From: Elusimicrobiota bacterium
GTDB taxonomy: Bacteria; Elusimicrobiota; Elusimicrobia; Elusimicrobiales; Elusimicrobiaceae
Assembly (NCBI GenBank): GCA_029008615.1
Contig: JAQXJI010000004.1
Coordinates: 1-64,000 of the forward strand
Direction: 5' to 3'
Length of the DNA: 64,000 bases
The position numbers and the translations under genes are program-made. Position 1 is the first letter of the stretch, and every line of letters begins with the position of its first letter. Of this stretch, positions 1 to 8,922 are shown piece after piece. The notes under the pieces were generated by a model. It did no database searches. It saw only the letters and a list, made by a program, of their open reading frames with translations, and was not told where the DNA came from.

Positions 1-281
1 GTTTTTTAAGCCCAACCCTGCGGGCCGCGCCGCTTTTTGAGTGTATTTATATTTTTTTTGCTTCGGCTGTGTTTAACAGCCGTTCACTAAAAGAAACATA
101 AATCCACTTTAAAAAATCAGAGCGGCGCAAGGTGCAGTATAAGGCTTTGTTTAACCTATGGCTATGCCGCCGAAGGCGGCGAGGTATCCGAACTAAAGAA
201 AAGGGTAAAATCAGGCCAAATATAAAAGCAAATTGTAAGCATCCTTATTGGTTGTTTAGACGGAACCTTAAGGCGATATTA
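1..281. other. Intergenic stretch at window start
   Basis: I see no convincing gene on either strand; all frames carry early stops. A small GC hairpin (gccgcc gaa ggcggc, about 168-182) is the only clear structure. The stretch could be the tail of a repeat or leader belonging to a gene outside the window. Confidence 0.4.
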
Positions 282-330
282 CAAAACAGTTGACTTGTTT
301 TTTTTTTGATAAATTTTCCTCATAAATCGG
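282..330 (+). promoter_or_regulatory. T-tract promoter of Cys-rich protein gene
   Basis: AAAACAGTTGACTTG is followed by ten T residues, then GATAAATTTTCC and CTCATAAAT. TTGACT at 290-295 is a good -35 box. The same arrangement with twelve T residues lies before the second Cys-rich gene near 62680-62726. The T-tract sits where spacer length matters. GATAAA is only 12 nt and CATAAA 25 nt from the -35, so neither has the usual 17 nt spacing. Promoter status is inferred from conservation and position. Confidence 0.6.
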
Positions 331-405
331 CCCGCAAGGTGTGAGATGCCTTTGTTTTGCTCCAGGTTGGTTGAGGTCAGTCTTTTATGCGGGCGGGGAG
401 GAAAA

Positions 406-1263
406 ATGTATCAAAATAAATACTTGGAAAAAATCTTATTTTCTGCGTTATTTGTCTTTGCTTGTGTTTGCCCGGGCTATGCTTTTTGTGAAAGCGGCGC
501 GGACAATACCGCCAAATACGCTTTAAAAGACGGCAAATGTATGGCTTATTATTGCAAAGCGGTGAACGAGCCTTATTGGCTAGGCGGAGGCGGCAACAAC
601 TGCGAAGGGATGTGTTCTTCTTTGGGCGAAAAACAATATAAAGTAAACGGCGCTTGCGGAACGCTGGAAAGGACCTGCTGTTCAAACGGCTCTTGGAGCG
701 ATTGGGGGAAAGACTGCCCTGCGGTTCCCTCTTGTTCATCAAGCCAATGCTGGAACGGTTCAAGCTGTGAAAGTAAAGGAAGCGTATCCCGCAGTTGTTC
801 CGGCAACGTGGCTAATGCGACAAGCGGCACGCAAACAAGAACCGCCTCATGCTCAAGCGGCACAGGGTGGAATTACGGCAGTTGGAGCGGAACCTGCACT
901 TGTAAAAAAGGATACAAATGGGCCGGAAATGGTTTTGAATGTGTTGCTCCGCCCGATCCTGCTTATATAACTTGTTTAAATTCGGGAAGCACAGTCCGCG
1001 CATATATTATGCACAATAGTTCCAGTTTGATTGGCACGCCTTATAATGCTGATTATTATTATGTAATAAAAGTTCCGCTGACAAGAGATCCTTCCGCTTC
1101 TTACGGAAGTTGTTATTCGTCTTATGTTGAGGCAACCGTTAATGTTTCCTCCTATGTAAGCGGAGCGAAAGAATATTCCTTGTCGGCACAGGTTCCGTCC
1201 GGATGTAAAATGACTTGCACATACAGCTATTTGGATGTAGTGTCAAAAGGATGGAAATCTTAA
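406..1263 (+). CDS. Cys-rich secreted protein (paralogue of 62818-63597)
   Basis: Function unknown. The start at 406 has a GGGGAGG ribosome site just upstream and gives 285 residues with a hydrophobic signal sequence ending near GYAFC; the longer reading from 346 lacks both. The mature part is rich in paired Cys, Gly, Ser and Trp, with repeats of the type CSSSQCWNGSSC and WNYGSWSGTCTC that recall small disulfide-bonded EGF or thrombospondin-like modules. The last ~100 residues are less Cys-rich and Tyr/Ser-rich. Secretion and disulfide folding are inferred. It shares promoter layout, terminator and general design with the gene at 62818, so both belong to one family. A surface or secreted structural or adhesive role is possible but unproven. 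Confidence 0.75.
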   Translation: MYQNKYLEKILFSALFVFACVCPGYAFCESGADNTAKYALKDGKCMAYYCKAVNEPYWLGGGGNNCEGMCSSLGEKQYKVNGACGTLERTCCSNGSWSDWGKDCPAVPSCSSSQCWNGSSCESKGSVSRSCSGNVANATSGTQTRTASCSSGTGWNYGSWSGTCTCKKGYKWAGNGFECVAPPDPAYITCLNSGSTVRAYIMHNSSSLIGTPYNADYYYVIKVPLTRDPSASYGSCYSSYVEATVNVSSYVSGAKEYSLSAQVPSGCKMTCTYSYLDVVSKGWKS

Positions 1264-1301
1264 TTGATTTAGAGGTTCAAACCTCTCAACAAAACTAACC
1301 G

Positions 1302-1334
1302 CCCCGCCTTAGCTTAAGCCAAGGCGGGGTTTTT
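1302..1334 (+). terminator. Terminator of Cys-rich gene
   Basis: CCCCGCCTT and AAGGCGGGG form a near-perfect palindrome around GCTTAAGC, followed by TTTTT. A closely related terminator ends the paralogue at 63625. It may also serve guaC, which converges on it. Confidence 0.85.
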
Positions 1335-1343
1335 GTAATCTGT

Positions 1344-2447
1344 TTATTCCGCGCCGAAAATATTGTTAAGTTGCCTGTTTACGCGGTAGAAAGTGGCGCA
1401 TTTCGGCATATCTTTTATGCGTTTCGCGCCGATATATGTCATCGCGCTTCTTATTCCGCCCAATATGGAAAGTAAAGTATGCTCCAAAGGGCCGCGGAAA
1501 GGAATTTCAACTACTTTTCCCTCACTTGCGCGGTAATTTTTCATACCGCCGTAGAATTTTTCCTGAGCGTAGTCGGAGCTCATTCCGTAGAATTTTTTAA
1601 ATTGTTTTTCTTTTATTTCGTAGGATACTTCCCCGTTTTCTTCAAGAGTAACTTCGTCCGTTTTGAAGAATTTTGAAGAAAGTTCCCCGCCGCTTTCTTC
1701 GTGCCCGGCCAGCATTCCGCCCAGCATTACGAAATCCGCGCCCGCGCATAAGCTTTTGCATATATCGCCCGGTACGGTGCAGCCGCCGTCGGCGCAAATC
1801 ATACCGCCTACTCCGTGCGCCGCGTCAGCGCATTCTATAACGGTGGAAAACTGCGGCCTGCCCACGCCGGTAAGTTTGCGGGTCGTACAGACGGAGCCCG
1901 GGCCTATGCCCACTTTAACTATATCAACGCCGCTTAGGATTAAATCTTCCGTCATATCGCCCGTAACGACGTTACCCGCCATAATAAGGGCCTCGGGCCA
2001 AGCTTGCCTTACTTTTTTAACATATTGTATAAGATAGGGGGAATATCCGTTTGCTACGTCTATGCAGATATTGTTTATCAGTTTGCTTTGCATAACCTCT
2101 TCAAGCTTGGCGTAATCGGCCTGACCTACGCCGCTGCTGATGAAAATAAGGTCATTATTGCCGAACTGTTCTTTATTGTTTTTAAGAAAATTTATGAGTT
2201 CTTTTGCGTCGTAATGCTTGTGCAAGGCGGAAAATAAATTATGTTTTTGCAGTACGCGGGCCATTTCCATAGTGCCGGTGGTGGCCATATTGGCGGCGAT
2301 AATGCCCGTTCCTTTTACTGAAGCGGGGCTCCATTTAAAATTATATTCCCGTATAATGTCCACTTGGGATCGGGATGCTAAAGTAGAGCGTTTCGGCCTT
2401 AAAAGCACATCTTGGTAATCCAACTGGATATCGTCATAGATTCTCAT
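1344..2447 (-). CDS. guaC: GMP reductase
   Basis: Reduces GMP to IMP with NADPH in purine salvage in the cytosol. The 367-residue protein has the IMPDH/GMPR TIM-barrel signatures: the phosphate-binding and catalytic-Cys loop GIGPGSVCTTR, then CADGGCTVPGDI and VMLGGMLAGHEESGG. The absence of CBS domains and the RKLTGVG sequence after the Cys loop fit GMP reductase rather than IMP dehydrogenase. A GGAGAG ribosome site precedes the ATG. The gene stands alone on the minus strand, convergent with the Cys-rich gene and divergent from the Bat operon. Confidence 0.93.
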   Translation of the reverse strand: MRIYDDIQLDYQDVLLRPKRSTLASRSQVDIIREYNFKWSPASVKGTGIIAANMATTGTMEMARVLQKHNLFSALHKHYDAKELINFLKNNKEQFGNNDLIFISSGVGQADYAKLEEVMQSKLINNICIDVANGYSPYLIQYVKKVRQAWPEALIMAGNVVTGDMTEDLILSGVDIVKVGIGPGSVCTTRKLTGVGRPQFSTVIECADAAHGVGGMICADGGCTVPGDICKSLCAGADFVMLGGMLAGHEESGGELSSKFFKTDEVTLEENGEVSYEIKEKQFKKFYGMSSDYAQEKFYGGMKNYRASEGKVVEIPFRGPLEHTLLSILGGIRSAMTYIGAKRIKDMPKCATFYRVNRQLNNIFGAE

Positions 2448-2579
2448 AAACTCTCCGTTGTTTGGGTATTTGCCCTTTAAGGGCCATTTGATATCATATA
2501 AAATTTAAAGAAATATCGCCCAAAAGCTTGAAAAAAGGCGTTTGAGGCATATAATTAACATTGGTTCGCGCGTGTTTTT

Positions 2580-2609
2580 GTGTGGACAGAAACGGCAAAA
2601 TTCTATAAT
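2580..2609 (+). promoter_or_regulatory. Probable promoter of the Bat operon
   Basis: TATAAT at 2604-2609 lies 23 nt before the first start codon of the operon, which has its own GGAGG ribosome site. The -35 box is weak. Another TATAAT occurs near 2549. Confidence 0.45.
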
Positions 2610-2632
2610 ATATACGAAACGGAGGAATCTTT

Positions 2633-3301
2633 ATGAAATCATTTATAGTTTTGCTGTTAATCATCGGGGGGGGATATTATTGGTATACCCACGGGCTTGC
2701 CAAGGTTATAGCAAGAACCAATGTAAGTCCTAAAGAATTCGTACAGAACGGTAAATCCGCAAAGGCAGAGCTGCCGTCGATGGCCGGTCTGCCGGAAATC
2801 GCGCCGGAGCGTTCTTCCGGGCTTAAAATGAGTGCGCAGAATATGAACTTGGTGGAAACGACTGTATTCAATACTTATGATTCAAACGTCTGCTACGCTT
2901 ATACGGAGATGATTTACGCTTCAGGTTCGGCCAATGCGCCTAAAGTTATAAACAAATATCTTGCCACGTTTACTTTGCCCGAGGAAAAAAATAAAATTTT
3001 GCCTTTAATAACCAAGTATAAAGACAAGCAAAGCCTCAGAATTTTGGAAGATTTTATGAAGAGGGGCGTGTTTTCCAGAAAAATGCTCTTAAAGAAAATA
3101 TCGGAATATCATACCGACGCATCAACGGATGTAATTAAACGCACGGCGGAAAACAATCTTTCCCCGATACAAGAAGAAGCTAAAGAAATTTATAACGAAC
3201 TTATTAATTGGGATAAAGTTTCCACCGGGGATAAAGTCCCGGCCGCGCGCAGAATTGCGGGATTAATGAATAATCCCAACGCCAATCAGGGGGATATATA
3301 A
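2633..3301 (+). CDS. Membrane-anchored protein of unknown function, first gene of Bat operon
   Basis: 222 residues. An N-terminal hydrophobic segment (about residues 3-20, rich in Leu/Ile/Gly) acts as signal or anchor; the rest is predicted soluble and mostly alpha-helical with many Lys and Glu. I recognise no family. The stop codon lies one base before the GTG of moxR, so the two are surely co-transcribed. The protein may be an accessory of the MoxR/Bat system, which is inference from position. The start follows a good GGAGG. Confidence 0.8.
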   Translation: MKSFIVLLLIIGGGYYWYTHGLAKVIARTNVSPKEFVQNGKSAKAELPSMAGLPEIAPERSSGLKMSAQNMNLVETTVFNTYDSNVCYAYTEMIYASGSANAPKVINKYLATFTLPEEKNKILPLITKYKDKQSLRILEDFMKRGVFSRKMLLKKISEYHTDASTDVIKRTAENNLSPIQEEAKEIYNELINWDKVSTGDKVPAARRIAGLMNNPNANQGDI

Positions 3302-3302
3302 G

Positions 3303-4286
3303 GTGAACATCAGCGAAATAAACAAAAAAGTGCAGGAAGAAAGCCTTTTTTTGCAGGATTTAAGGCACGAAATCGCCAAAGTCATAGTGGGGCAGGAAGA
3401 GTTGGTGGAAAAGATGCTGGTGGCTTTAATAGCCGACGGCCATATCCTTATTGAAGGCGTGCCCGGCCTTGCCAAAACTTTGACGGTCAAAACCTTGGCG
3501 CAGGCTTTAAGCGCAAGCTTTCAGCGCATACAATTTACGCCGGATTTATTGCCGGCCGATATTACCGGCACTCTGATTTTTAATCCCAAAGAAGGCAGCT
3601 TTACGCCAAGAAAGGGGCCCGTCTTCGCCAATTTGGTTTTGGCTGATGAAATCAACCGCTCCCCGGCAAAAGTGCAAAGCGCGCTTTTGGAAGCTATGCA
3701 AGAACGCCAAGTTACGATAGGGGCGGAAACTTATAAACTGCCGGAACCTTTTATGGTTTTGGCGACTCAGAACCCTGTCGAGCAGGAAGGCACCTATCCT
3801 TTGCCGGAAGCGCAGGTTGACAGATTTATGCTTAAGCTTAAAGTCGATTATCCAAGTAAAGAAGACGAGAAAATCATTCTTGAACGTATGAGCCTTGCCC
3901 ATAAGCCGGAAGTTCATTCAACGGTAAAAGTTGAACAGATACTTAAAGCCAGAGAGGCGGCCGATTCCATTTACGTTGACGATAAAGTAAAAAATTATAT
4001 AGTCGATTTGGTTTTTGCAACAAGACGCCCGCAAGAGTATAAACTGGAAGATTTGGCTTCCTATATTCTTTACGGGGCCAGCCCGAGGGCTTCGATATTC
4101 CTTACGCAGGCGGCCAAAGCTTATGCATTCTTGGACGGCAGAGGCTATGTAACTCCCGAAGACGTAAAAGAAATGGGGCCGGACGTTTTGCGCCACAGAA
4201 TTTTGCTCAGCTACGAAGCTGAAGCGGAAAATGTTTCCACTGAAGATATTATAAAGAAGATATTTGCCACGGTTGAAGTGCCATAA
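3303..4286 (+). CDS. moxR: MoxR-family AAA+ ATPase
   Basis: 327 residues. The MoxR AAA+ core has Walker A GVPGLAKT near residue 51, Walker B LVLADEINRSP, and the sensor region ATQNPVEQEGTYPLPEAQVDRF. MoxR ATPases act as chaperone-like partners of VWA proteins, which follow in this operon. The start is GTG, one base after the previous stop. The stop overlaps the next ATG as TAATG, indicating translational coupling. Cytoplasmic. Confidence 0.95.
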   Translation: MNISEINKKVQEESLFLQDLRHEIAKVIVGQEELVEKMLVALIADGHILIEGVPGLAKTLTVKTLAQALSASFQRIQFTPDLLPADITGTLIFNPKEGSFTPRKGPVFANLVLADEINRSPAKVQSALLEAMQERQVTIGAETYKLPEPFMVLATQNPVEQEGTYPLPEAQVDRFMLKLKVDYPSKEDEKIILERMSLAHKPEVHSTVKVEQILKAREAADSIYVDDKVKNYIVDLVFATRRPQEYKLEDLASYILYGASPRASIFLTQAAKAYAFLDGRGYVTPEDVKEMGPDVLRHRILLSYEAEAENVSTEDIIKKIFATVEVP

Positions 4287-5167
4287 TGCAAACTTCGGAT
4301 ATTTTAAAACGTGTTCGCCGGATAGAGATTCAGACCGGGAAGCTGGTCAGCGAAACTTTCGCCGGCGAATACTTAAGCGTTTTTAAGGGGCAGGGTATAG
4401 AATTTGCCGAAGTCAGGCAGTATATACCCGGCGACGACGTGCGCTCAATAGATTGGAACGTTTCGGCCCGCACCGGCGGAACTTTCGTAAAAAAATTCAA
4501 CGAGGAGCGCGAACTCAGCCTTATAATAGCCTGTGACGTTTCCGCCTCTCAATACTTTGGCTCCACCGGCAAGTTTAAAAGCGACGTAGTTGCGGAACTA
4601 GGTGCGATATTCGCTTTTTCGGCAATAAAAAACAACGACAAAGTGGGGCTTTTGCTCTTTTCTGATAAAATTGAACTTTATATCCCGCCTAAAAAAGGCA
4701 AACGCCACGTTTTAAGAATAATAAGGGAACTTTTGGCGTTTAAACCCAAGAGCAAAGGTACAAATATATCCCTTTGTTTGGACAGTTTAAACCGTATGAT
4801 AAAACGCAAAGGCATATTGCTTTTGCTTTCCGATTTTTTGGCTTCCGGCTATGAAAAATCTTTCAAATTGGCGGCGCGAAAATTTGATTTGATACCCGTC
4901 GTAGTGCGCGACAGACTGGAATCCAAACTGCCGGCTCTGCCAGCTTTTATAGAACTTGAAGCCTTGGAAAACGGCAGCAGGACGATGGTCTATCTTGCTT
5001 CAAGGCAGGCCGGATATATCACCGCGGATAAACTTTACAATAATGACGCCGCAAGAAGGTTGTTCTATCTTACCGGGTGCCAATATATACAGGTGGAAGC
5101 CGACGGCGACGTTATAGAGCCGGTTGTAAAATTTTTTAAACAGCGCGCTAAAAAACTGAGGAAATAA
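4286..5167 (+). CDS. DUF58 domain protein
   Basis: 293 residues with the DUF58 signature near the N terminus (EFAEVRQYIPGDDVRSIDWN) and a degenerate VWA-like fold (ACDVSASQYFGS). DUF58 proteins almost always follow moxR and probably present substrates to it. Coupled by one-base overlaps to both neighbours. No signal peptide or membrane segment is visible, so cytosolic. Confidence 0.92.
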   Translation: MQTSDILKRVRRIEIQTGKLVSETFAGEYLSVFKGQGIEFAEVRQYIPGDDVRSIDWNVSARTGGTFVKKFNEERELSLIIACDVSASQYFGSTGKFKSDVVAELGAIFAFSAIKNNDKVGLLLFSDKIELYIPPKKGKRHVLRIIRELLAFKPKSKGTNISLCLDSLNRMIKRKGILLLLSDFLASGYEKSFKLAARKFDLIPVVVRDRLESKLPALPAFIELEALENGSRTMVYLASRQAGYITADKLYNNDAARRLFYLTGCQYIQVEADGDVIEPVVKFFKQRAKKLRK

Positions 5168-6111
5168 TGAAAAAGTTTGTTTTTTTCCTTTTACTTTCTT
5201 TTTTGACGTCCGCTTCACTTTTTGCGGAAGACTTCGCTTTGCCCGAAGATTCGCCCGAAATATCCCCGCAGGTCTTAAGTTTTTCATCATTTCCAAAGGA
5301 AGTTAATTTGGCGCAGGATTTTTCCGCCTTTGTAACTTTGCCCGAGCGCGCACAGTTGGATAAATATTCTTACGCCCAAAAAGATTTTGAAATTCTTTCG
5401 GCTTTGCCCGATGAAAGCGGGCTTAATGTTGAAATTAAGGCGGTTCCTTTCGCTTTGGGCATATCTACTTTTACCGCTCTCTCTTTTACCGGTTATGACG
5501 GCAAACATTTTGTAACCGGCCCGGTAACTACGGAAATCAAACCCGTTGACACCGGCGTAAAAGAAGAAAAACTTTTGGACATACGCGCGCCTTACAGGCC
5601 TTTTAATTATTGGTCTTTATTGTGGATTATCGCCGCAGCCGCGATTATTTTTGCGCTTTATGTTTTTTATCGCAAAAAACGCCCGGCGGATAAAGCGCGC
5701 ATTCTAAAAGCTTTTGAGGAGGATAAGCGCCCCTTGGACGTAATCGCTTTGGACAGGCTTGATCATCTTTTGGCGGGCGAACTTTGGAACGAGGGCCGTT
5801 ACAAAGCTTTTTATATTAATATGATAGATATTTTAAGGGATTATATTGCCCTGCGTTTTGCCGTAGACGCGCATAAATACACCAGCAGGGATTTAATCCG
5901 CGTACTTAAAAAAACTCCTGCTTTTAAAGGGGATTTAAAGCAGCTTTCCGATTTGCAGATTTCGGCCGATTATGTTAAGTTCGCCAAGGTTGAACCGACC
6001 GAAGCCCAGCGCGATGCCGATATAAGAAATATGCGCAATATAATTATTGATACGCGCCCTCCGCGCCTTGAAAGCGGCGCAAAGGACGGCGGCAACGGAA
6101 AAGAGGCTTAG
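5167..6111 (+). CDS. DUF4381-like membrane protein of the Bat operon
   Basis: 314 residues. There is a signal peptide (first ~20 residues, ending LFAED), an extracytoplasmic beta-rich N-terminal half, one membrane segment (about residues 150-170, WSLLWIIAAAAIIFALYVF) followed by basic residues, and a cytoplasmic helical tail. This layout matches the DUF4381/BatG-type protein between DUF58 and BatA in other bacteria. The assignment rests on layout and operon place more than on a clear motif. Confidence 0.75.
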   Translation: MKKFVFFLLLSFLTSASLFAEDFALPEDSPEISPQVLSFSSFPKEVNLAQDFSAFVTLPERAQLDKYSYAQKDFEILSALPDESGLNVEIKAVPFALGISTFTALSFTGYDGKHFVTGPVTTEIKPVDTGVKEEKLLDIRAPYRPFNYWSLLWIIAAAAIIFALYVFYRKKRPADKARILKAFEEDKRPLDVIALDRLDHLLAGELWNEGRYKAFYINMIDILRDYIALRFAVDAHKYTSRDLIRVLKKTPAFKGDLKQLSDLQISADYVKFAKVEPTEAQRDADIRNMRNIIIDTRPPRLESGAKDGGNGKEA

Positions 6112-6118
6112 TTGAATT

Positions 6119-7225
6119 ATGCAAAAAGACAAACTTTTATCCATAGCCTACAATGTTTTGGGCCTAATCGCGGCGGCGGTGGCTTTGTTTTTGCTCGCTT
6201 TGATATTTTTAAGCGGAAGCCGCTTGGCCAACCCGGCGTTTTTATTTTTGCTTATCATACTTTTTGGCGCGGCTTTCGGCGCGGTGCTGATAAGGAAGTT
6301 CTTTCCTCCGTCGGTAAAATATCCGCTCGGCCCCGGCGTCAAATTTGAAGATTCCCTGCCTGTAAAATTGGCCAAATGGCTTCCTATTGGCCTTTGCCTT
6401 ACGGCTTTATTTTTAAGCGTACTGGCTTTAAGCCGCCCTCAAAAAGACGGAAAACATATTCTTCCGCCGGCCAAAGGCGTTGACATTATGCTTACGATAG
6501 ACACTTCCGGCAGTATGGCCGCTTTGGATTTTAAGCCGGACAGAATGTCCGCCGCCAAGCAGACTGCTGCGGAGTTTGTGGATAAACGCGCCACGGACAG
6601 GATAGGCGTTGTCGTTTTTGCAGGTGCGGCTATGCTTCAATGCCCGCTTACTTTGGATTATTTCGCCGTAAAAGAATATATAAGTCTTATAAACATAGAG
6701 ATGTTGGCCGATCAGGTGGGTACGGCCATAGGGGATGCGATAGCGGTTTCCGCCACACATTTAAAAGATAGCGCTGCCAAAAGCAAAACAATAATTTTGC
6801 TTACCGACGGGGAAAATAATACGGGTATGGTGGATCCGATAGCCGCGGCAAAAGCCGCCGCCGCGCACGGTATAAAAATATATACCGTTTCCGTAGCCAG
6901 CGGAGAAGCGGCGGATATGAAGGTTAACGAAAGGAGCCTTTTCGGCCCAGTGAGCACTGTGACAAAGTTGCCTCCGCCTTCGCCGGAGTCTGAGGCGGTT
7001 TTAATGCAAATCGCCAAGGAAACGGGCGGTGATTTCTTCCGCGCCAAGAACAACGCCGAACTTCAAAATATTTATGCGCGCATAAATGAATTGGAAAAAA
7101 CTGAATTTGAAGGAGTTTTGCGCCTTAACTATACGGATAATTACAAGCCGGCTTTAATTGCGGCCATATTGTTGCTTATGGCGGCTTTTATCGCCGATAA
7201 ATTTATATTTATAAAAATACCTTAA
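6119..7225 (+). CDS. batA: VWA domain membrane protein BatA
   Basis: 368 residues. Two N-terminal membrane helices precede a von Willebrand A domain with an intact metal site (DTSGS near residue 126, LLTDGENN further on), and one C-terminal membrane helix closes it. BatA works with MoxR and the other Bat proteins at the inner membrane, in envelope stress or aerotolerance in the species studied. It starts 7 nt after the previous stop. Confidence 0.92.
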   Translation: MQKDKLLSIAYNVLGLIAAAVALFLLALIFLSGSRLANPAFLFLLIILFGAAFGAVLIRKFFPPSVKYPLGPGVKFEDSLPVKLAKWLPIGLCLTALFLSVLALSRPQKDGKHILPPAKGVDIMLTIDTSGSMAALDFKPDRMSAAKQTAAEFVDKRATDRIGVVVFAGAAMLQCPLTLDYFAVKEYISLINIEMLADQVGTAIGDAIAVSATHLKDSAAKSKTIILLTDGENNTGMVDPIAAAKAAAAHGIKIYTVSVASGEAADMKVNERSLFGPVSTVTKLPPPSPESEAVLMQIAKETGGDFFRAKNNAELQNIYARINELEKTEFEGVLRLNYTDNYKPALIAAILLLMAAFIADKFIFIKIP

Positions 7226-7229
7226 TATT

Positions 7230-8231
7230 ATGGAACTTTTTAATCAACCTTCAGTATTTATATATATGCTTTTGGCGGCGGCCCTTTTGGGTGCGCTGTG
7301 GTATTTTGGCGCGGTGCGGGCCGATAAAATAAAGAAACTCCTTTTCAGTACGGAAAATTACGCCAAGCTTGTTCCTCAGGAACTTAAATTAAGACGCAGA
7401 ATAAAAGATATTCTTTTTTTATCGGGATTGTTCTTTTTCTTTGCGGCGCTGGCAGCCCCTCAATGGGGCAGGCAGAAAATAGATGTTGAGGCTTCTTATT
7501 CTCAGGCCGTTATCGCGATGGACGTTTCCCTTTCTATGCAGGCCGAAGACGTAAAACCGAACCGTATGGAAGGAGCTAAGACTATGCTTTCTATGCTTAT
7601 AGACAGCTTTGCCCGCGAACGCGCCGGAATAGTGGCTTTTACCTCCCGCGCTTTTATGCAATGCCCGGTTACAAGCGACATCGGTGCGCTTAAGAGTTTG
7701 GCCCAGGGCTTAAACGTAAATATGCTGCCCGTACCCGGTACGGAGTTGGCCCCGGCCGTGAATCTTGCCGCCAAAATGCTCGCGCCTTATCCCGGCACAA
7801 AAGCTATGGTTCTTATTACCGACGGGGAAGACCACAATCCCAAAGATTTGCAGGCCGCTTTAAAAACCGCCAGGGAAAATGACATCAAAATAATAGCCGT
7901 AGGCATAGGAAGCGAAGAAGGGGAACTTATACCCGTACGCGAGAACGGCGTAAAAACTTATAAAAAAGATAAAGACGGGAAAACGGTTCTTACCAAACTT
8001 GACGAGAAGAGCCTTATCGGCCTAGCTTCGGCGACGGGCGGCGTTTATATAAAATTTTCCGGCGCGCAGCAAACCGCGGAAGAAATATACCGCCAAATGC
8101 TTATGCTGGATAAAAGTTCTTCCTTGGTAAACGGAAACGTACTTTACAAAAACAGATATCAAATACCGCTTTTTATAGGTTTTGTATTGGTGTTAAGCTC
8201 TATACTTATTGCTTTAAGAAAGGTAAAATAA
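7230..8231 (+). CDS. batB: VWA domain membrane protein BatB
   Basis: 333 residues with the same plan as BatA: N-terminal membrane helices, a VWA domain with DVSLS near residue 97 and LITDGEDHN, and a C-terminal membrane helix. A second VWA gene directly after batA is the classical batA-batB pair. The metal site reads DVSLS rather than DTSGS, still DxSxS, so metal binding is probably kept. Confidence 0.92.
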   Translation: MELFNQPSVFIYMLLAAALLGALWYFGAVRADKIKKLLFSTENYAKLVPQELKLRRRIKDILFLSGLFFFFAALAAPQWGRQKIDVEASYSQAVIAMDVSLSMQAEDVKPNRMEGAKTMLSMLIDSFARERAGIVAFTSRAFMQCPVTSDIGALKSLAQGLNVNMLPVPGTELAPAVNLAAKMLAPYPGTKAMVLITDGEDHNPKDLQAALKTARENDIKIIAVGIGSEEGELIPVRENGVKTYKKDKDGKTVLTKLDEKSLIGLASATGGVYIKFSGAQQTAEEIYRQMLMLDKSSSLVNGNVLYKNRYQIPLFIGFVLVLSSILIALRKVK

Positions 8232-8237
8232 AAATAT

Positions 8238-8921
8238 ATGCGTTCAGCCTTGATTTTTTTATTTGTCGTTTTGTCGGCCGCACCGCTTTTTGCCGGTGCG
8301 GACGCCGATTTGCGCAAAGGCAATAAAGCTTACGATAATGAAAAATACGGCCAGGCTTTTGAATTTTACAATAAAGCCGCTCAGGACGGCGCGAACGACA
8401 AAGGCTTTTACAATTCCGGCGCGGCTCTTTACAGGCTTCAGGATTATGATGCGGCTTTGCAGGCTTATGAAGCGGTGGAAGATTCTTCCGAATTTAAACA
8501 AAGTTCCTATTACAATGCGGCCAATGCCTATTACAATATGGGCAACAGCGAAGAAGCCATTAAAAATTTGCGCCGCGCTCTTTTAATAAAAAGGGACGAT
8601 AAAGAGGCTCTTCATAATTTACAGTTTGTTTTAAAACAGCAGCAAAACAACAAAAATAAGCAAGATAAGAACAATAATCAAGGCGAAAACAATAAACAGC
8701 AGGATAATCAAGATAATTCCGACAAGGAAAATCAAAGCGGGAATTCCGGCTCAAACGGAGAGGACGAGGAGCAGCAAAACCGGCCCGAAGACTCTCCCGA
8801 ACAGAAACAGCTTTCGCCAAATGAAGCCGACAATATTTTGCAAATGAGCAAAGAACATTCAAATAATAAGAAAAAGGATTTTTCGGCTTTGGGAGCAGGT
8901 ACAGTTGAGAAGGATTGGTAA
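8238..8921 (+). CDS. batC: TPR protein BatC
   Basis: 227 residues: signal peptide (ending LFAGAD), about three tetratricopeptide repeats up to residue ~135, then a low-complexity tail very rich in Asn, Gln, Lys, Glu and Asp. This combination is standard for BatC, a periplasmic TPR protein that probably scaffolds BatA/BatB. The tail reads like a flexible linker. Confidence 0.88.
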   Translation: MRSALIFLFVVLSAAPLFAGADADLRKGNKAYDNEKYGQAFEFYNKAAQDGANDKGFYNSGAALYRLQDYDAALQAYEAVEDSSEFKQSSYYNAANAYYNMGNSEEAIKNLRRALLIKRDDKEALHNLQFVLKQQQNNKNKQDKNNNQGENNKQQDNQDNSDKENQSGNSGSNGEDEEQQNRPEDSPEQKQLSPNEADNILQMSKEHSNNKKKDFSALGAGTVEKDW

Positions 8922-8922
8922 T

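Noticed and set aside
1263-1344. Cys-rich gene as a phage tail or pilin gene
   Set aside because: No pilin-type prepilin site and no phage context around it.
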